A DNA stretch of 5,245 bases from Gammaproteobacteria bacterium (lineage in GTDB: Bacteria > Pseudomonadota > Gammaproteobacteria > Chromatiales > Chromatiaceae), in contig JAUVEG010000116.1 of NCBI GenBank assembly GCA_030594925.1, positions 1-5,245 of the forward strand. The letters are read 5' to 3'. Of the stretch, positions 5,149 to 5,245 are shown one piece after another. Position 1 is the stretch's first letter, and each line of letters opens with the position of its first letter. Under the pieces are notes generated by a model that did not search any database, was not told the origin of the DNA, and was given only the letters and a program-made list of their open reading frames with translations. The position numbers were made by a program, and so were the translations under genes.

Positions 5149-5245
5149 TTACACCTTCTCTTTGATCCGCGCAGATTTTCCTGAACGTTCACGCAGATAG
5201 TAGAGCTTGGCGCGGCGCACGTCGCCGCGGCGCTTTACCTTGATC
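5149..5245 (-). CDS. rplS: 50S ribosomal protein L19, C-terminal end (5' end outside window)
   Basis: The minus strand encodes 31 residues ending in [23 protein letters not shown] followed by [11 protein letters not shown]. This is the highly conserved C-terminal end of bacterial L19, a protein of about 115 residues that lies at the interface of the 30S and 50S subunits. The fragment is too short for a complete ORF here because the gene continues past the right edge. In gammaproteobacteria rplS usually ends the rpsP-rimM-trmD-rplS operon; the strong terminator immediately downstream agrees with that position. No unusual residues are seen. Confidence 0.95.
   Translation of the reverse strand, partial: IKVKRRGDVRRAKLYYLRERSGKSARIKEKV

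Noticed and set aside
4886..5200. Plus-strand open frame of 104 codons covering the sbcB upstream spacer
   Set aside because: It runs through two repeat elements, the rplS terminator and the antisense strand of rplS, so it cannot be a real gene.

Overview
The window looks like chromosomal DNA of a gammaproteobacterium of moderate GC content. The evidence is a SbcB-type exodeoxyribonuclease I that aligns well with the E. coli protein, a bacterial AMP-forming acetyl-CoA synthetase, the conserved C-terminal end of ribosomal protein L19, and a periplasmic DUF3108 protein. A sulfur-oxidiser or Chromatiales-like lineage is a guess from the style of the dispersed repeats; no gene here proves it.

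Layout from left to right: the 3' third of acs (+) enters from the left edge and ends at 738. A spacer (739-1007) holds two unrelated inverted-repeat elements. Next comes a complete NYN-domain nuclease with a C-terminal cold-shock-like domain (1008-1826, +). A 172-bp MITE-like element (1842-2013), with perfect 14-bp terminal inverted repeats and an apparent 8-bp target-site duplication, separates it from a convergent DUF3108 periplasmic protein gene (2016-2858, -). That gene is head-to-head with, and its longest start overlaps, a small 2OG-Fe(II) oxygenase-like gene (2857-3402, +). The oxygenase gene converges on sbcB, exonuclease I (3450-4895, -). The convergent 3' ends are fused into a long imperfect inverted repeat built of 7-bp units, which encodes the last residues and stop codons of both proteins. 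A 253-bp spacer (4896-5148) carries two more repeat elements and the intrinsic terminator of rplS, whose 3' end (5149-5245, -) runs off the right edge.

No operon or defence system is evident. The genes are mostly single units: carbon activation (Acs), probable RNA processing (NYN-CSD), an unknown envelope function (DUF3108), an uncharacterised oxygenase, DNA repair/recombination (ExoI) and translation (L19). The striking property of the window is its non-coding DNA. Four of the five gene boundaries are occupied by structured repeats, six different ones in all, and two of these reach into the ends of genes. The exception is the divergent DUF3108/oxygenase boundary, which has essentially no spacer.
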